Below, one piece after another: positions 35,359 to 44,553 of a DNA stretch of 64,000 nucleotides. Source of the stretch: Burkholderia contaminans (lineage in GTDB: Bacteria; Pseudomonadota; Gammaproteobacteria; Burkholderiales; Burkholderiaceae); NCBI RefSeq assembly GCF_029633825.1, contig NZ_CP090642.1, positions 744,001 to 808,000 of the forward strand, read 5' to 3'. Each line of letters begins with the position of its first letter. Positions within the stretch are counted from its first letter, which is position 1. The position numbers were made by a program, and so were the translations under genes. Under the pieces are notes generated by a model. The model did not search any database and was not told the origin of the DNA. It saw nothing but the letters and a program-made list of their open reading frames with translations.

Positions 35359-36731
35359 TGGCAGGCATTGGCTTCGAGTTGCGCAAGATCCTGCGGCAGC
35401 AGACGCTCTTCGGCGTCGCACGCGCGTACGCGTATGCGGGGCTGATCAGTTCCGGTCCGCTGATTCTTTCTATATTCGGAATTCTGATCATCGGCGTGAT
35501 GAGCGTCGCGTTCGTGATACCGAAATATGCGATCGTCCAGTTTCAGGTGTCGGTGACTTACCTGATCGCGTGCAGCCTGATTTTGACCGGGCCGCTGCAA
35601 TTGTCGTTCACGCGCTTCATCTCCGACCGGCTGTTCGAGAAGCGCGACGATCTCGTGCTGTCGAACTATAACGGTGTGGCGCTGATTGCCACGGTGGCGT
35701 CGGGATGCGTCGGCTTCATCGCGGTGGGGGCGGGTTTTCGCGGCGAGCCGCTGCTGTATCGGCTGCTGATGGTCGCGGGATTCGTCATCGTCAGCAATAT
35801 CTGGATCGCGGTGATATTTTTGTCCAGCGTGAAGCAGTATCGACAGATTCTTGCGGTATTCCTGGTCGGATACGGCTGCACGGTCGCGTTCGCGCTGATG
35901 CTGAACCGGCAGGGCATCTGCGGCCTGCTCGGCGGTTTCGTCGCCGGGCATCTCGTCCTGCTTACCGGGCTTTCGGGGTTGATCTACCGAAACTACCGCA
36001 GCGATCGCTTCGTCTCGTTCGACATGCTCGACCGGCGCTTCGCGTATCCGACGCTGGCGCTCGTCGGACTGCTGTTCAATCTCGGCGTATGGCTCGACAA
36101 GTTCATGTTCTGGTATGCGCGGGGCACGGGCGCGCAGGTGATCGGGCCGTTGCATGCATCGGTGATCTACGACATTCCCGTGTTCATCGCGTACGTTTGC
36201 GTGATGCCCGGGATGGCGACGTTTCTGGTGCGCATCGAGGCGGACTTCGTCGAGTATTACGATGCGTTTTACGAAGCCGTGCGCAGCGGTGCGACGCTGC
36301 GGCACATCAACGACATGCGCGACATGATGGTCGGCAGCGTGCGCGCCGGGCTGTATGAAATCATCAAGGTGCAGGCTGCCGTGCTGGTGCTGATCGTCGC
36401 ATTCGGTCACTGGCTGCTGGCGGCCCTGCATATCTCGACGCTGTACCTTCCGCTTCTGCTCGTCGACGTGATCGCCGCGAGTCTGCAGGTGCTGCTGTTG
36501 GGTTTGCTGAACGTATTCTTCTATCTCGACGCGCGCCGGCTGGTCATGGCGCTGTCGGCGGCCTTCGTCGCGCTCAACGGCGTGCTGACCGGTATCACGC
36601 TATGGATGACGCCGGATGCATACGGCTACGGCTTTGCTCTTGCACTGCTCATTCTCGACGTCGCGGCGGTGCTGCTGCTCGACCGCAAGTTCGGCCGCCT
36701 CGAATACGAAACCTATATGTTGCGTCATTGA
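35358..36731 (+). CDS. pelG: PelG, membrane transporter of the Pel synthase (PST/Wzx-like)
   Basis: 457 residues, same length as P. aeruginosa PelG, with about 12 hydrophobic helices. N-terminus MAGIGFELRKILRQ is typical of the family. It moves the growing chain across the inner membrane. The ATG shares a base with the pelF TGA (TGATG, 35356-35360). Six bases separate it from the glycosidase gene, so the latter is in the same operon. Confidence 0.93.
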   Translation: MAGIGFELRKILRQQTLFGVARAYAYAGLISSGPLILSIFGILIIGVMSVAFVIPKYAIVQFQVSVTYLIACSLILTGPLQLSFTRFISDRLFEKRDDLVLSNYNGVALIATVASGCVGFIAVGAGFRGEPLLYRLLMVAGFVIVSNIWIAVIFLSSVKQYRQILAVFLVGYGCTVAFALMLNRQGICGLLGGFVAGHLVLLTGLSGLIYRNYRSDRFVSFDMLDRRFAYPTLALVGLLFNLGVWLDKFMFWYARGTGAQVIGPLHASVIYDIPVFIAYVCVMPGMATFLVRIEADFVEYYDAFYEAVRSGATLRHINDMRDMMVGSVRAGLYEIIKVQAAVLVLIVAFGHWLLAALHISTLYLPLLLVDVIAASLQVLLLGLLNVFFYLDARRLVMALSAAFVALNGVLTGITLWMTPDAYGYGFALALLILDVAAVLLLDRKFGRLEYETYMLRH

Positions 36732-36737
36732 GGGGAT

Positions 36738-37712
36738 ATGTTTTCACTCCGCATTCGTCCGTCGCGCAGGCCGTCGATGATGGCGACCGCATCGTCCGTG
36801 GCTGTCATCGCATTCGTCATCATCGGCGCGCTGGGCGGGCGGGCAGGTTATGCGCAGCCCGCACAGCCCGTATCGTCGCCTGACGCGTGCGATCCGGCCG
36901 ACGCGATGCGTCCGCACTCCGTCGCGTTTTTCTACGGCAACGACGTGCCGGTTCGCCAGCTGGAAAAGTTCGATATCGCGGTCGTCGAACCCGACAGCGG
37001 CTTCGATCCACGTGCGCAAGACGTGCGACGCCCTGCGTGGTTCGCCTATGTGAGCGTCGGCGAAGTCACGCAAGAGCGTGACTATGCGCGCAGGATGCCG
37101 AAACAGTGGTTGTTCGGGCGTAATACGACATGGGCGTCGGCGGTCGTCGATCAGTCGGCGCCGGGGTGGCCGTCGTTTTTCGTCGAACAGGTGATCGCGC
37201 CGCTGTGGGCGCACGGTTACCGCGGCTTCTTTTTCGATACGCTGGATTCGTACCAGCTCGTCGCGAAGACGGAAGCGGCACGCGCGAAGCAGGAGGCAGG
37301 CCTGGTCGCGGTGATCCGCGCCGTGAAATCGCGCTACCCGACTGTGCAACTGATCCTGAACCGCGGCTTCGAGATCTTGCCGAAGGTGCACGACGCGGTC
37401 GCCGCGGTTGCATTCGAATCGCTGTTCGGCAACTGGGATCAGCGCAACCGGCATTACGGCGCCGTCCCTGCCGCGGATCGAGACTGGCTGCTCGCGCAAG
37501 CAAAGGCGATTGAAGCGCGCTACGCAATACCGGTGATCTCGATCGACTATTGCGCGCCGGACGATGCGGCTTGCCGCGGCACGATCGCTGCGAAGATTCG
37601 CGCGACGGGTCTCATTCCGTACGTGACGGACGAAGCGTTGCGCACCGTCGGCATGGGCCCCGATGTGACGGCGTCATGGCGATGCCGCGATGCGAGGTCG
37701 GGCGGAGGTTGA
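36738..37712 (+). CDS. Stand-alone GH114-type glycosidase (PelA-hydrolase-like), eighth pel operon gene
   Basis: 324 residues with a signal peptide (about 15-40, ending AGYAQ). The whole mature protein matches the hydrolase domain of PelA and the endo-alpha-1,4-polygalactosaminidase (TM1410/GH114) family. SVGE (Glu109), FFDTLDSY (Asp167), LNRGFE (Glu212) and AFESL (Glu228) are all intact, unlike in the PelA of this operon. It should be a periplasmic or secreted enzyme that cuts Pel, freeing chains or regulating biofilm dispersal. Starts six bases after pelG; GGGG lies before the ATG. An ATG at 36777 is another possible start. Confidence 0.88.
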   Translation: MFSLRIRPSRRPSMMATASSVAVIAFVIIGALGGRAGYAQPAQPVSSPDACDPADAMRPHSVAFFYGNDVPVRQLEKFDIAVVEPDSGFDPRAQDVRRPAWFAYVSVGEVTQERDYARRMPKQWLFGRNTTWASAVVDQSAPGWPSFFVEQVIAPLWAHGYRGFFFDTLDSYQLVAKTEAARAKQEAGLVAVIRAVKSRYPTVQLILNRGFEILPKVHDAVAAVAFESLFGNWDQRNRHYGAVPAADRDWLLAQAKAIEARYAIPVISIDYCAPDDAACRGTIAAKIRATGLIPYVTDEALRTVGMGPDVTASWRCRDARSGGG

Positions 37713-38090
37713 CGCATCCAGTCTCCTGCTGTCGAGCGCATCTCGAGACAGCGCATCGATTGCCGCAATGATCGAATTGAACAGCCCGGAGAGTTCATCG
37801 GCGTACACACTGACGCGAGCAAGCATTTCTCGCTGCTCCGCGGTCGTGGCCTCTGCTTGCCAGCGCATGAACTGCTCGTCCTGAATCGGTAATGTGCCTC
37901 GTTGCCGCGCGTAGTAATGCCGGATTCGTTTGAGCATCGAGCCGTCCAGCGCGTGCGGCTCCATTTTGTGCGTGATGAGTTTGACCTGTATCCCACGCGC
38001 TTCGTCCAGTTGGGCGTCGAACAAATAAAGGAAGGTCGGCAAAAACTGGATCGGCCGCCATGTCGGCGCTTGTCGCGTGGTGTCGTTCAT
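37674..38090 (-). CDS. Unknown small protein, paralogue of 40969-41373 (copy B)
   Basis: 138 residues, no signal peptide, predicted mostly helical. Shares WRPIxFLPxxxYLxDAQLDEAR, IQxEQFMRWQxEATTAEQRxML and a following helix with the protein at 40969-41373, about half identical. I know no named family. A sigma-54-like promoter lies about 110 bases upstream (38198-38213), preceded by a decayed piece of the NtrC-like regulator. Its 3' end overlaps the end of the glycosidase gene by 39 bases. The C-terminal tail is unlike its paralogue, so it may have been truncated and rejoined. Confidence 0.7.
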   Translation of the reverse strand: MNDTTRQAPTWRPIQFLPTFLYLFDAQLDEARGIQVKLITHKMEPHALDGSMLKRIRHYYARQRGTLPIQDEQFMRWQAEATTAEQREMLARVSVYADELSGLFNSIIAAIDALSRDALDSRRLDASTSARPRIAASP

Positions 38091-38197
38091 CGTTCGAAAT
38101 CCGCCGGGATAACTGTTTTGTCGATCTGTGTCGAGAGCCCATCACGCTGCGGGAGCCGGTATTGAACGCCCTGGACCGGCATCGACCGCGCAATGCA

Positions 38198-38213
38198 CGC
38201 AATACGCATGCCA
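38198..38213 (-). promoter_or_regulatory. Sigma-54 promoter-like site, copy B
   Basis: Minus-strand reading TGGCATGCGTATTGCG keeps GG and GC at the -24/-12 spacing. It drives toward the 138-aa unknown gene. Upstream (38278-38289) is GACACGGGTGTA, a worn form of the GACACGTGTGTC dyad of the intact locus, followed by GGAAATCCG as in the other copies. Confidence 0.6.
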
Positions 38214-38299
38214 TCTGGTCCGCTCGTTCCGTCAAGGGTTTGCGGGCAGTGCTGCAACCCGTGTGTCAACGGATCGTGACACGGGTGTATGGAAATCCG

Positions 38300-38503
38300 T
38301 ACGAGACGGCACGACATGGAGAACCTGGCCGCGCTCTCCTTGCCGATTCCTCTTTTCCTGGTGACGAGAACGGTCGTATTCGCGGCCGCGCATCGCATCG
38401 ACCTGCGTGAGGCGATGAGGGATTCACACCATGCGCAATGTTCTTTGCGGCAACCGATAAAAAGATAATCCGCCCGCGATCGTTTGCGAGGACGAATAGT
38501 CAC
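38300..38503 (-). pseudogene. Decayed AAA+ (Walker A) fragment of the NtrC-like regulator
   Basis: The minus-strand frame contains AANTTVLVTRKRGIGKESAARF, which aligns with AASDATVLITGETGTGKEVAARV of the regulator at 44632-46011; the DNA of 38310-38400 also matches 45420-45515. The Walker A Gly residues are changed and neither the receiver nor the GAFTGA loop is present. The 550 bases between 38091 and the next gene hold this remnant and the promoter-like site only. Confidence 0.7.
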
Positions 38504-38640
38504 CTGATGCGACTGCGTGTCAGGGCAAGCCGACCGATAAATTCGACCGTCCTGCGAAATGTCTCTTCAGGCGGGGAATGCGTGCATTACAGTAAGTTTG
38601 CTTGCGTGCCGACAAAGCAGCAATACACGGAGGAAGAGCA

Positions 38641-40208
38641 TGGGCTCCATGACAGTCGGCAGGAAGCTGGGCGTAGCATTCGGTATCGTCGTACTCATAT
38701 CGTTGATCGGCAGCGCGATCTCGATCGTCAATTTTCTGAAGCTGAATCAGGCGAACGGCTGGAACATTCATAGTTACCAGGTCCTGCGAGCGAACGACGA
38801 CATGCTGACCAGCATGGTCAACCTGGAGACAGGGGTGCGCGGCTACGTGGCCTCGGGGGATGACCGGTTCCTGGAGCCCTACAAGGCCGGCCTCAAGCAG
38901 TTCGCCACGTCGTTCGATCTCGTCCGCAGCCTCACTTCGGACAATGCAGCGCAACAGCGTCGTCTCGAGACACTGCGCGACATGCACCGGAAGGTGGCGG
39001 AGGTCGACGACAAGCTGATCGCCATGCGGCGTGACGTCAATGCAGGCACGCAGCCTGCCAATGTGCTGATCGACTACTTCAAGCAGGGCGACGACAAGCA
39101 GTTCATGGATCGCTATCGAGCCGTGGCGGCCGAGCTGAACGAGGCCGAGCAGTCGCTGCTCGATCAGCGTTCAGGGGACGTGGCGAGCTTGACTGCGTTG
39201 ACCAAGTTGACGCTCGCGGCAGCAGGCGTCATCACCGTCATCCTGTCGATCGTGCTGGGAACCGTCATCACGCGCGGAATCATGCGGTCGCTGGGCGGTG
39301 AACCTGCCGACGCCGCGGTCGTGGCCGGGCGTATTGCCGAAGGCAATCTCGAAGCACCCGTGCCGGTCGCGCCGAACGATCGCGGCAGCCTGATGGCGTC
39401 GCTCGAATCGATGCGGCGGCAACTGAGCGGCATCGTGTCGGAAATTCAATCGACCGCGGAATCGATCACGACGTCGGCCGGCGAAATCGCGCAGGGCAAC
39501 CTGGATCTGTCGCAGCGCACGGAAGAGCAGGCGGCTTCACTCGAGGAAACGGCGGCCAGCATGGAGCAGTTGACCGCGACGGTGCGTCAAAATACGGAGA
39601 ACGCCAGGCAGGCGAACGCGCTCGCAGGCAGCGCCTGCGAGGTTGCGATGCGCGGCGGCGAAGTGGTGAACCAGGTGGTCGACTCCATGCGCGCCATTTC
39701 GAGCAGTTCGGGCAAGGTTGCCGAAATCATTACGGTAATCGAAGGGATTGCGTTCCAGACGAACATTCTCGCGCTGAACGCGGCAGTCGAGGCCGCGCGT
39801 GCGGGCGAGCAGGGGCGCGGCTTTGCGGTGGTGGCCGGCGAAGTGCGCACGTTGGCGCAACGCAGCGCGAACGCGGCCAAGGAAGTCAAGGACCTCATCA
39901 CGGGTTCGGTGGAGAGCGTGGCGCAAGGGTCCCAGCAGGTCGAACGCGCGGGCGCGACGATGTCGGATATCGTGCAGTCTGTGCGGCGAGTGACCGACAT
40001 CATGAATGAAATTGCATCGGCCTCGGACGAACAGGGAACGGGTATCGAGCAGGTCAACGTCGCCGTGGGCCAGATGGACTCGGTCACGCAGCAGAACGCG
40101 GCACTCGTGGAGCAGGCATCGGCGGCCGCGCAGGCGATGGCGCAGCAAGCCACCGCGCTGCGCAAGGTGGTCGGGGTATTCAGGGTGGGACGCGCGCTCG
40201 CGCACTAA
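38641..40208 (+). CDS. Methyl-accepting chemotaxis protein
   Basis: About 522 residues from the ATG at 38641 (GGAGGAAGAG just upstream). TM1 at about 10-32, a periplasmic four-helix/CHASE3-like sensor, TM2 near 195-215, HAMP, then a full signalling domain: [21 protein letters not shown] and the hairpin tip [29 protein letters not shown]. No CheR-binding pentapeptide at the C-terminus (ends FRVGRALAH). It runs opposite to the rest of the chemosensory locus. It would signal through CheW/CheA to motility or another output. Ligand unknown. Confidence 0.92.
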
Positions 40209-40416
40209 CGGACTCGAATCTCGGTGCTGCGTCGGAAGTCGATGCGACGGGCGCCGAGTCGCTCGCGTGGCGATGCTTTCGTGGATCGAAGCAGTTTGTC
40301 GCCGGATGTCCGGTGAAACGAACGCCGGCCGTATCGCGCTTCCGGGTGACGACGACATCGTGCACGCATGTCGTTTCGCTGCTATCCAGGCGTGGATGAA
40401 TGTCGGCGCAAGCCTT

Positions 40417-40686
40417 CTACAGATTCTCGACCGGAACGGGGATTGTCTCGCCTTGATACGGCATCTCCGAGCACGGTCCGACCGCGCGAAGGATCCGGTG
40501 CCGGTTCAGTTCGAAGGCCAGCCGAATCTGCTGTTCGCTCGTATCCCGGGCGCCGAGGCACGCGCGGACCGTCTCGCGCAATAACGAAAACGAACGATAT
40601 CCCCAACCAAATCCATACGCTGAAAATTGCAACGTGGCCGCATCCGTCAAAACGGGTAGCGTGCTCTCGATCGGTTGCATGTTCAT
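40417..40686 (-). CDS. Small conserved protein, DUF1488-like, copy C
   Basis: 89 residues. Shares the identical block FSAYGFGWGYRSFSL and SEQQIRLAFELNR with the protein at 21144-21428. The start is set at 40686 (CAGGTGCCAAGG upstream); the frame is open further up. A consensus sigma-54 promoter lies about 140 bases upstream (40828-40843), with no other gene between, so it is the direct target. Possible DUF1488 relationship is a weak guess; function unknown. Confidence 0.7.
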   Translation of the reverse strand: MNMQPIESTLPVLTDAATLQFSAYGFGWGYRSFSLLRETVRACLGARDTSEQQIRLAFELNRHRILRAVGPCSEMPYQGETIPVPVENL

Positions 40687-40827
40687 CCTTGGCACCTGTT
40701 GTGAAAACCCTAGGTATTTCTCCGCGCATGTGGTCATGCATGGCGTTTACGCGGGCATGCCGCACTATCCGGCCCGCTTTCGACTACGTGAGCCGTTGCA
40801 TTGACCGCTTTTTGTTCGCGTGAAATA

Positions 40828-40843
40828 TGCAAGCGACGTGCCA
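40828..40843 (-). promoter_or_regulatory. Sigma-54 promoter, copy D (best consensus match)
   Basis: The minus strand reads TGGCACGTCGCTTGCA, an exact match to TGGCACG-N4-TTGCA. It faces the small gene at 40417-40686. Just upstream (40855-40879) is a worn dyad around GACAAGGCGCTGCCGAC that matches the CTGTCGG/CCGACAG dyad of the receptor promoter. An NtrC-type activator with GAFTGA is encoded 4 kb away. Confidence 0.8.
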
Positions 40844-40968
40844 CGTCAAGGCCTATGCCGGACAAGGCGCTGCCGACAGCGTGAAATCAGCGGTGTCAAT
40901 CAATCGATACACTGGCGTCAAAAAATTAGACGTCGATCGCGGGTGAAGCTGGTGTTGTTTTATGGTTG

Positions 40969-41373
40969 TCAATCAACCAAAATGGATTGGGAAGGGACGT
41001 TCGGCTGTTTGACGCCGGATGTTGCCCGGGACGATTCGTCGAGCCACACGATGATCGAATCGTACAGCGCGGCGAGGTGGTCGGCGCGGGCACCGAACCG
41101 CGTCAGCATGTCCCGTTGCTCCGCGGTCGTGGCTTCCCATTGCCAACGCATGAATTGCTCGTATTGAATCGGCATCAGCTTCCGTTGATTTGTGTAGTGA
41201 TGCCTGACTCGCTCGCGCATCGCAGGGTCCGGCATGCGTCCTTCCGCGGTGTGCCGGGTCAGCTTGTCGAAGGTCGCGCGGGCTTCGTCCAGTTGAGCGT
41301 CGACCAGATAGAACAGGATCGGCAAAAACTCGATGGGCCGCCATATCGGTGGCCGTTGCGTGACTTTCGTCAT
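40969..41373 (-). CDS. Unknown small protein, paralogue of 37674-38090 (copy C)
   Basis: 134 residues, helical, no signal or membrane segment. Conserved with its paralogue over WRPIEFLP, DAQLDEAR and EQFMRWQWEATTAEQRDML. Its ATG overlaps the cheW stop (ATGA at 41370-41373), so it is translated with CheW and probably works with it in the chemosensory complex. I recognise no family. Confidence 0.75.
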   Translation of the reverse strand: MTKVTQRPPIWRPIEFLPILFYLVDAQLDEARATFDKLTRHTAEGRMPDPAMRERVRHHYTNQRKLMPIQYEQFMRWQWEATTAEQRDMLTRFGARADHLAALYDSIIVWLDESSRATSGVKQPNVPSQSILVD

Positions 41374-41918
41374 CGTTGGAATGTCGATCGGGCTCCGCTA
41401 GGACGGTTCCAGCGCGCGCCGACATCGATCGTTTCCATCAGTCGATCGATGTCGAGCAAGGCCAGCATGTGCTCACCGTCGTCTCCTTCGTGGATGGCGA
41501 GGCCCGTGATGAATTCCGTTTGCGTCGCGGCCCCGACCTCCGGCGCAGGAAGGCGAGCGGAGAGATCGACATCGACGACGCCGCTCACGGAGTCGACGAT
41601 CAGGCCGATCGCCTGTTCTGCACCGTTGAGTACGATGATGGCGGTCGGTACGGTGTCGCCGATCGGGTCCGGCGAGAACTTCATGCGCAGGTCGACGATC
41701 GGCATGACGAGGCCGCGCAGGTCGATCGTGCCTTTGACGAACGGCGGCGCATCGACGGCGGGCGTCGGTTCTACATAGGGGCGAATTTCGCGGACACTCT
41801 GGATATCGATTCCGTATTCGTCGTTGCCGAGCGCGAAGGCGACGCATACCTGCATGGTCGCGTCGCCGGCGCTATCGCATACGGGTGTGCTCTCCGCGAT
41901 TTCAACTGCTTCCGTCAT
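41370..41918 (-). CDS. cheW: CheW-like chemotaxis coupling protein
   Basis: 182 residues from the ATG at 41918 (TTGGAG upstream). The CheW fold is clear: QVCVAFALGNDEYGIDIQSVREIRPY, PPFVKGTIDLRGLVMPIVDLRMKF, and GLIVDSVSGVVDVD. It links chemoreceptors to the CheA kinase; no CheA is in the window, so it must use one elsewhere. The C-terminus has about 20 residues beyond the core. The next gene is translationally coupled. The frame is open upstream for 54 codons but this is the receptor remnant in another frame. Confidence 0.9.
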   Translation of the reverse strand: MTEAVEIAESTPVCDSAGDATMQVCVAFALGNDEYGIDIQSVREIRPYVEPTPAVDAPPFVKGTIDLRGLVMPIVDLRMKFSPDPIGDTVPTAIIVLNGAEQAIGLIVDSVSGVVDVDLSARLPAPEVGAATQTEFITGLAIHEGDDGEHMLALLDIDRLMETIDVGARWNRPSGARSTFQR

Positions 41919-42534
41919 GTCATGCTCCAAAAGATGGTTGGATCGTGCCGATTCAGATGGCATTTCAGTTGACCGTCGCATGCGCTCACACATGCGAGAG
42001 ATGTCGTTCTCGTCCCGATCAAGGACTCGAGGGGTTTCGAGCCGACCACCGCCTCTTCCACCCGTGTCGTGTTTGGCCATGAGGCCGCGCCCGCCAAAAG
42101 GATCGTGGCGTCGATCTGCTCGATGCCGCTGTGCTGTTCGCGGATGTCGTGGCGAACCGGTCTGCGATGCCTGCCTGCTGCGCCGCCGTGCTGACGGCCT
42201 GGGTCGTCATGCGGATGGAGTCGTCGGCGAGACGCGCGTCGACCCGAATTTCCTGCGCGGATGAGGCCGGCCGGACTTCGATCGCCTTCGCTTCTCCTGG
42301 CGCACGCTGTACGAGCCTGTTCACCTCGGCTGCCGCTTCTTCGGCACTGCGACTGATTGCGCAGGCACAAGCGGTGACTACCGCGATGGCGAGCTCGAGC
42401 AGGCGCGTCAGAAACGCGATCTCGATACCGTTCTCCTCATCGCCGCACAGGGACGTGGCGGGCACCGATGCGACGGTTTCTTCATCGTCGTCGCAGGGCG
42501 GCGCATCCGATAAGGTCGTCTTGGGTTCTGTCAT
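41919..42534 (-). pseudogene. Chemoreceptor fragment with frameshift, between receptor and cheW
   Basis: A frame from 42534 (ATG, MTEPKTTLS) reads about 125 codons of unusual sequence, ending in DDSIRMTTQAVSTAAQQAGIADRFATT. Near 42150 the meaning moves to another frame, which gives EQHSGIEQIDATI, then TRVEEAVVGSKPLESL. These match the receptor C-terminal block [13 protein letters not shown] and [16 protein letters not shown] of the neighbour at 42569-44299. It is a broken receptor-like gene. The first 100 codons do not look like a receptor and may be another protein. Confidence 0.6.
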
Positions 42535-42568
42535 GGCATGGTCCGAAAGCGGAAGGGGGCGCGCCGTA

Positions 42569-44299
42569 TCAAAAGGCGGTCCAGTCTCCTGCAGCGTTCA
42601 CTGCGGCACGGGGTGATGGCGTTCTTGCCTCCGTCACGGGCGTGCGGCCGGGTCGCACCGGCCGTGGCACGACCGCCGTGGTTGCCACAGTCCGGTGCGC
42701 CGCCGGCTGGTTGTATGCACGGCTCTCTGCGGACCCGACACGGAAGAACGAGACAGCCTCGGTCAATCGATGGCCCTGGTCTTCGAGCGACTTCGATGCG
42801 GCCGCCGCTTCTTCCACCAGTGCCGCGTTCTGTTGCGTGACTTCATCCATCTGCGTGATCGCGATGTTGACCTGTTCGATCCCGCGACTTTGTTCGGAGG
42901 ACGCCGCGGCGATTTCGCCCATGATGTCCGTCACACGTGCCACGGCTTTCGTCACTTCGGCCATCGTATGGCCCGCATCGTCGGCAAAACGGGAGCCGTC
43001 CCGAATCTTCTGGACGGATGCGCCGATCAACGCCTTGATTTCCTTCGCTGCATTCGACGAACGTTGCGCGAGGCTTCTCACTTCGCTCGCCACGACAGCG
43101 AAGCCGCGACCTTGTTCACCCGCACGGGCAGCCTCCACGGCAGCGTTCAGCGCAAGAATATTGGTCTGGAACGCGATGCCTTCGATGATCCCGGTGATCT
43201 CGGCTATCTTCGACGAGCTGTGGCTGATGTCGGTCATGGTGTCCACGACCTGGCTGACCACCGCGCTGCCTTTGTGGGCGACGTCCGACGCACCGCCGGC
43301 CAACGCGCTCGCATGTTGCGCGCTCTCCGCGTTCTGCCGCACGGTGGCGGTGAGCTGTTCCATGCTCGATGCCGTCTCCTGCAGCGACGCCGCCTGTTGC
43401 TCCGTGCGGGACGACAGGTCCTGGTTGCCCGACGCAATCTGGCTGGATCCCGTCGCGATGCTGTCGGCGGCGGTGCGGACTTGCCCGATCAGCCGGACGA
43501 GGCTCGCCTGCATCTCGCCCATCGAGGCGAGCACGCTGCCTCGCGGCGCGGCTGCGGCGCCGTCGACGGTGCCGAGGTCGCCCGCCGCGACGCGGCGTGT
43601 GATGTCGCTCAGGTCGACGGGTTCCGCGCCGAGTGCGCGCGTGATGCTGCGCGTGATCAGGAACGCCGCAACGACGGCGACCGCGACGGCAGCGAGACAG
43701 ATGCCGATCAGTAACGCGCGGTGTCTGTCGTACTGTTGCACGGACGCCTGCTTGCTTTCAGCCGCCCGATTGCTTGCGAAACCGACGTAGGTGTCGGCTG
43801 CTGCGACGAGTTCCTTCAGTAGCGGCCGGCATTGATCGTCGATCATCGCGATCGCCTGGTCCCGCTGGCCATGTAACGCAGCGTCGCCGATCGCGACGGC
43901 CACCGGGCCATATCGCGATTCAATGCGGTTGATTTCGGCCACCAGCACACGGGCTTTCGCCGTCACGTCGGGGTTGGTGGCGATTGCTTCGTTTAGCTGG
44001 CGAAGCCGTGCCTGCACTTCGTCATGCGCCTGCGTCATCGCAACGCGCTCTGCTTCGACATCGGCGGGTTTCGTCACGAGCACGAGATTACGGACGGCGA
44101 CCGCGCGCTGAAGTACCGCCGCGCGAATTTTCTCCGTCAACGCCGCGCGTGCGCGCGCACCGTCGACGTAGCTGGCGAAACTGTCGTTCGCATCCCCGAG
44201 CGCACTGAGTGCGATCACCGAAACCAGAACCACCAGCGCGGCCATCATGCCGAAGGTCAGCGCGAGTTTCGCTCGCACGGTCAATTGTCCGAAGCTCAT
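42569..44299 (-). CDS. Methyl-accepting chemotaxis protein with C-terminal CheR/CheB tether
   Basis: 576 residues. ATG 44299 has GGGGAAG upstream. TM1 about 8-32, periplasmic four-helix sensor (35-185), TM2 about 190-212, HAMP, and the signalling domain with [22 protein letters not shown] and tip [28 protein letters not shown]. It ends in DWTAF, which fits the xWxxF pentapeptide that binds CheR/CheB in Tar-type receptors. A sigma-54 promoter with dyads lies 230 bases upstream. Its N-terminal half is copied in decayed form at 21580-22191. Confidence 0.93.
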   Translation of the reverse strand: MSFGQLTVRAKLALTFGMMAALVVLVSVIALSALGDANDSFASYVDGARARAALTEKIRAAVLQRAVAVRNLVLVTKPADVEAERVAMTQAHDEVQARLRQLNEAIATNPDVTAKARVLVAEINRIESRYGPVAVAIGDAALHGQRDQAIAMIDDQCRPLLKELVAAADTYVGFASNRAAESKQASVQQYDRHRALLIGICLAAVAVAVVAAFLITRSITRALGAEPVDLSDITRRVAAGDLGTVDGAAAAPRGSVLASMGEMQASLVRLIGQVRTAADSIATGSSQIASGNQDLSSRTEQQAASLQETASSMEQLTATVRQNAESAQHASALAGGASDVAHKGSAVVSQVVDTMTDISHSSSKIAEITGIIEGIAFQTNILALNAAVEAARAGEQGRGFAVVASEVRSLAQRSSNAAKEIKALIGASVQKIRDGSRFADDAGHTMAEVTKAVARVTDIMGEIAAASSEQSRGIEQVNIAITQMDEVTQQNAALVEEAAAASKSLEDQGHRLTEAVSFFRVGSAESRAYNQPAAHRTVATTAVVPRPVRPGRTPVTEARTPSPRAAVNAAGDWTAF

Positions 44300-44526
44300 C
44301 TTTGATCTTCCCCTGTCGTTCGCCTTGATCGAGCGGTTGTCGTTGTGCTTGTTATGAACGCTGGGTCGGGAAGGCATCGACATCCGTCGACGCTCATCCG
44401 CATCCCGTCGTTGAAATCACGACCACGCAGGGACCGGTACCGTGCTTCGATGTCTTCGCGTGCCGTTTCGCGAAGGGTGAGCGCCGCCTGCCCGGTGCGA
44501 TCTGCGAGATCGTTCCGGGCAATACA

Positions 44527-44542
44527 TGCAAGCGGTGTGCCA
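44527..44542 (-). promoter_or_regulatory. Sigma-54 promoter, copy C
   Basis: The minus strand reads TGGCACACCGCTTGCA, matching TGGCAC-N5-TTGCA. It drives the chemoreceptor gene at 42569-44299. It implies a leader of about 210 bases. The 332 bases between receptor and regulator genes hold this promoter and the dyads at 44554-44618. Confidence 0.8.
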
Positions 44543-44553
44543 CATAAAGGGGA

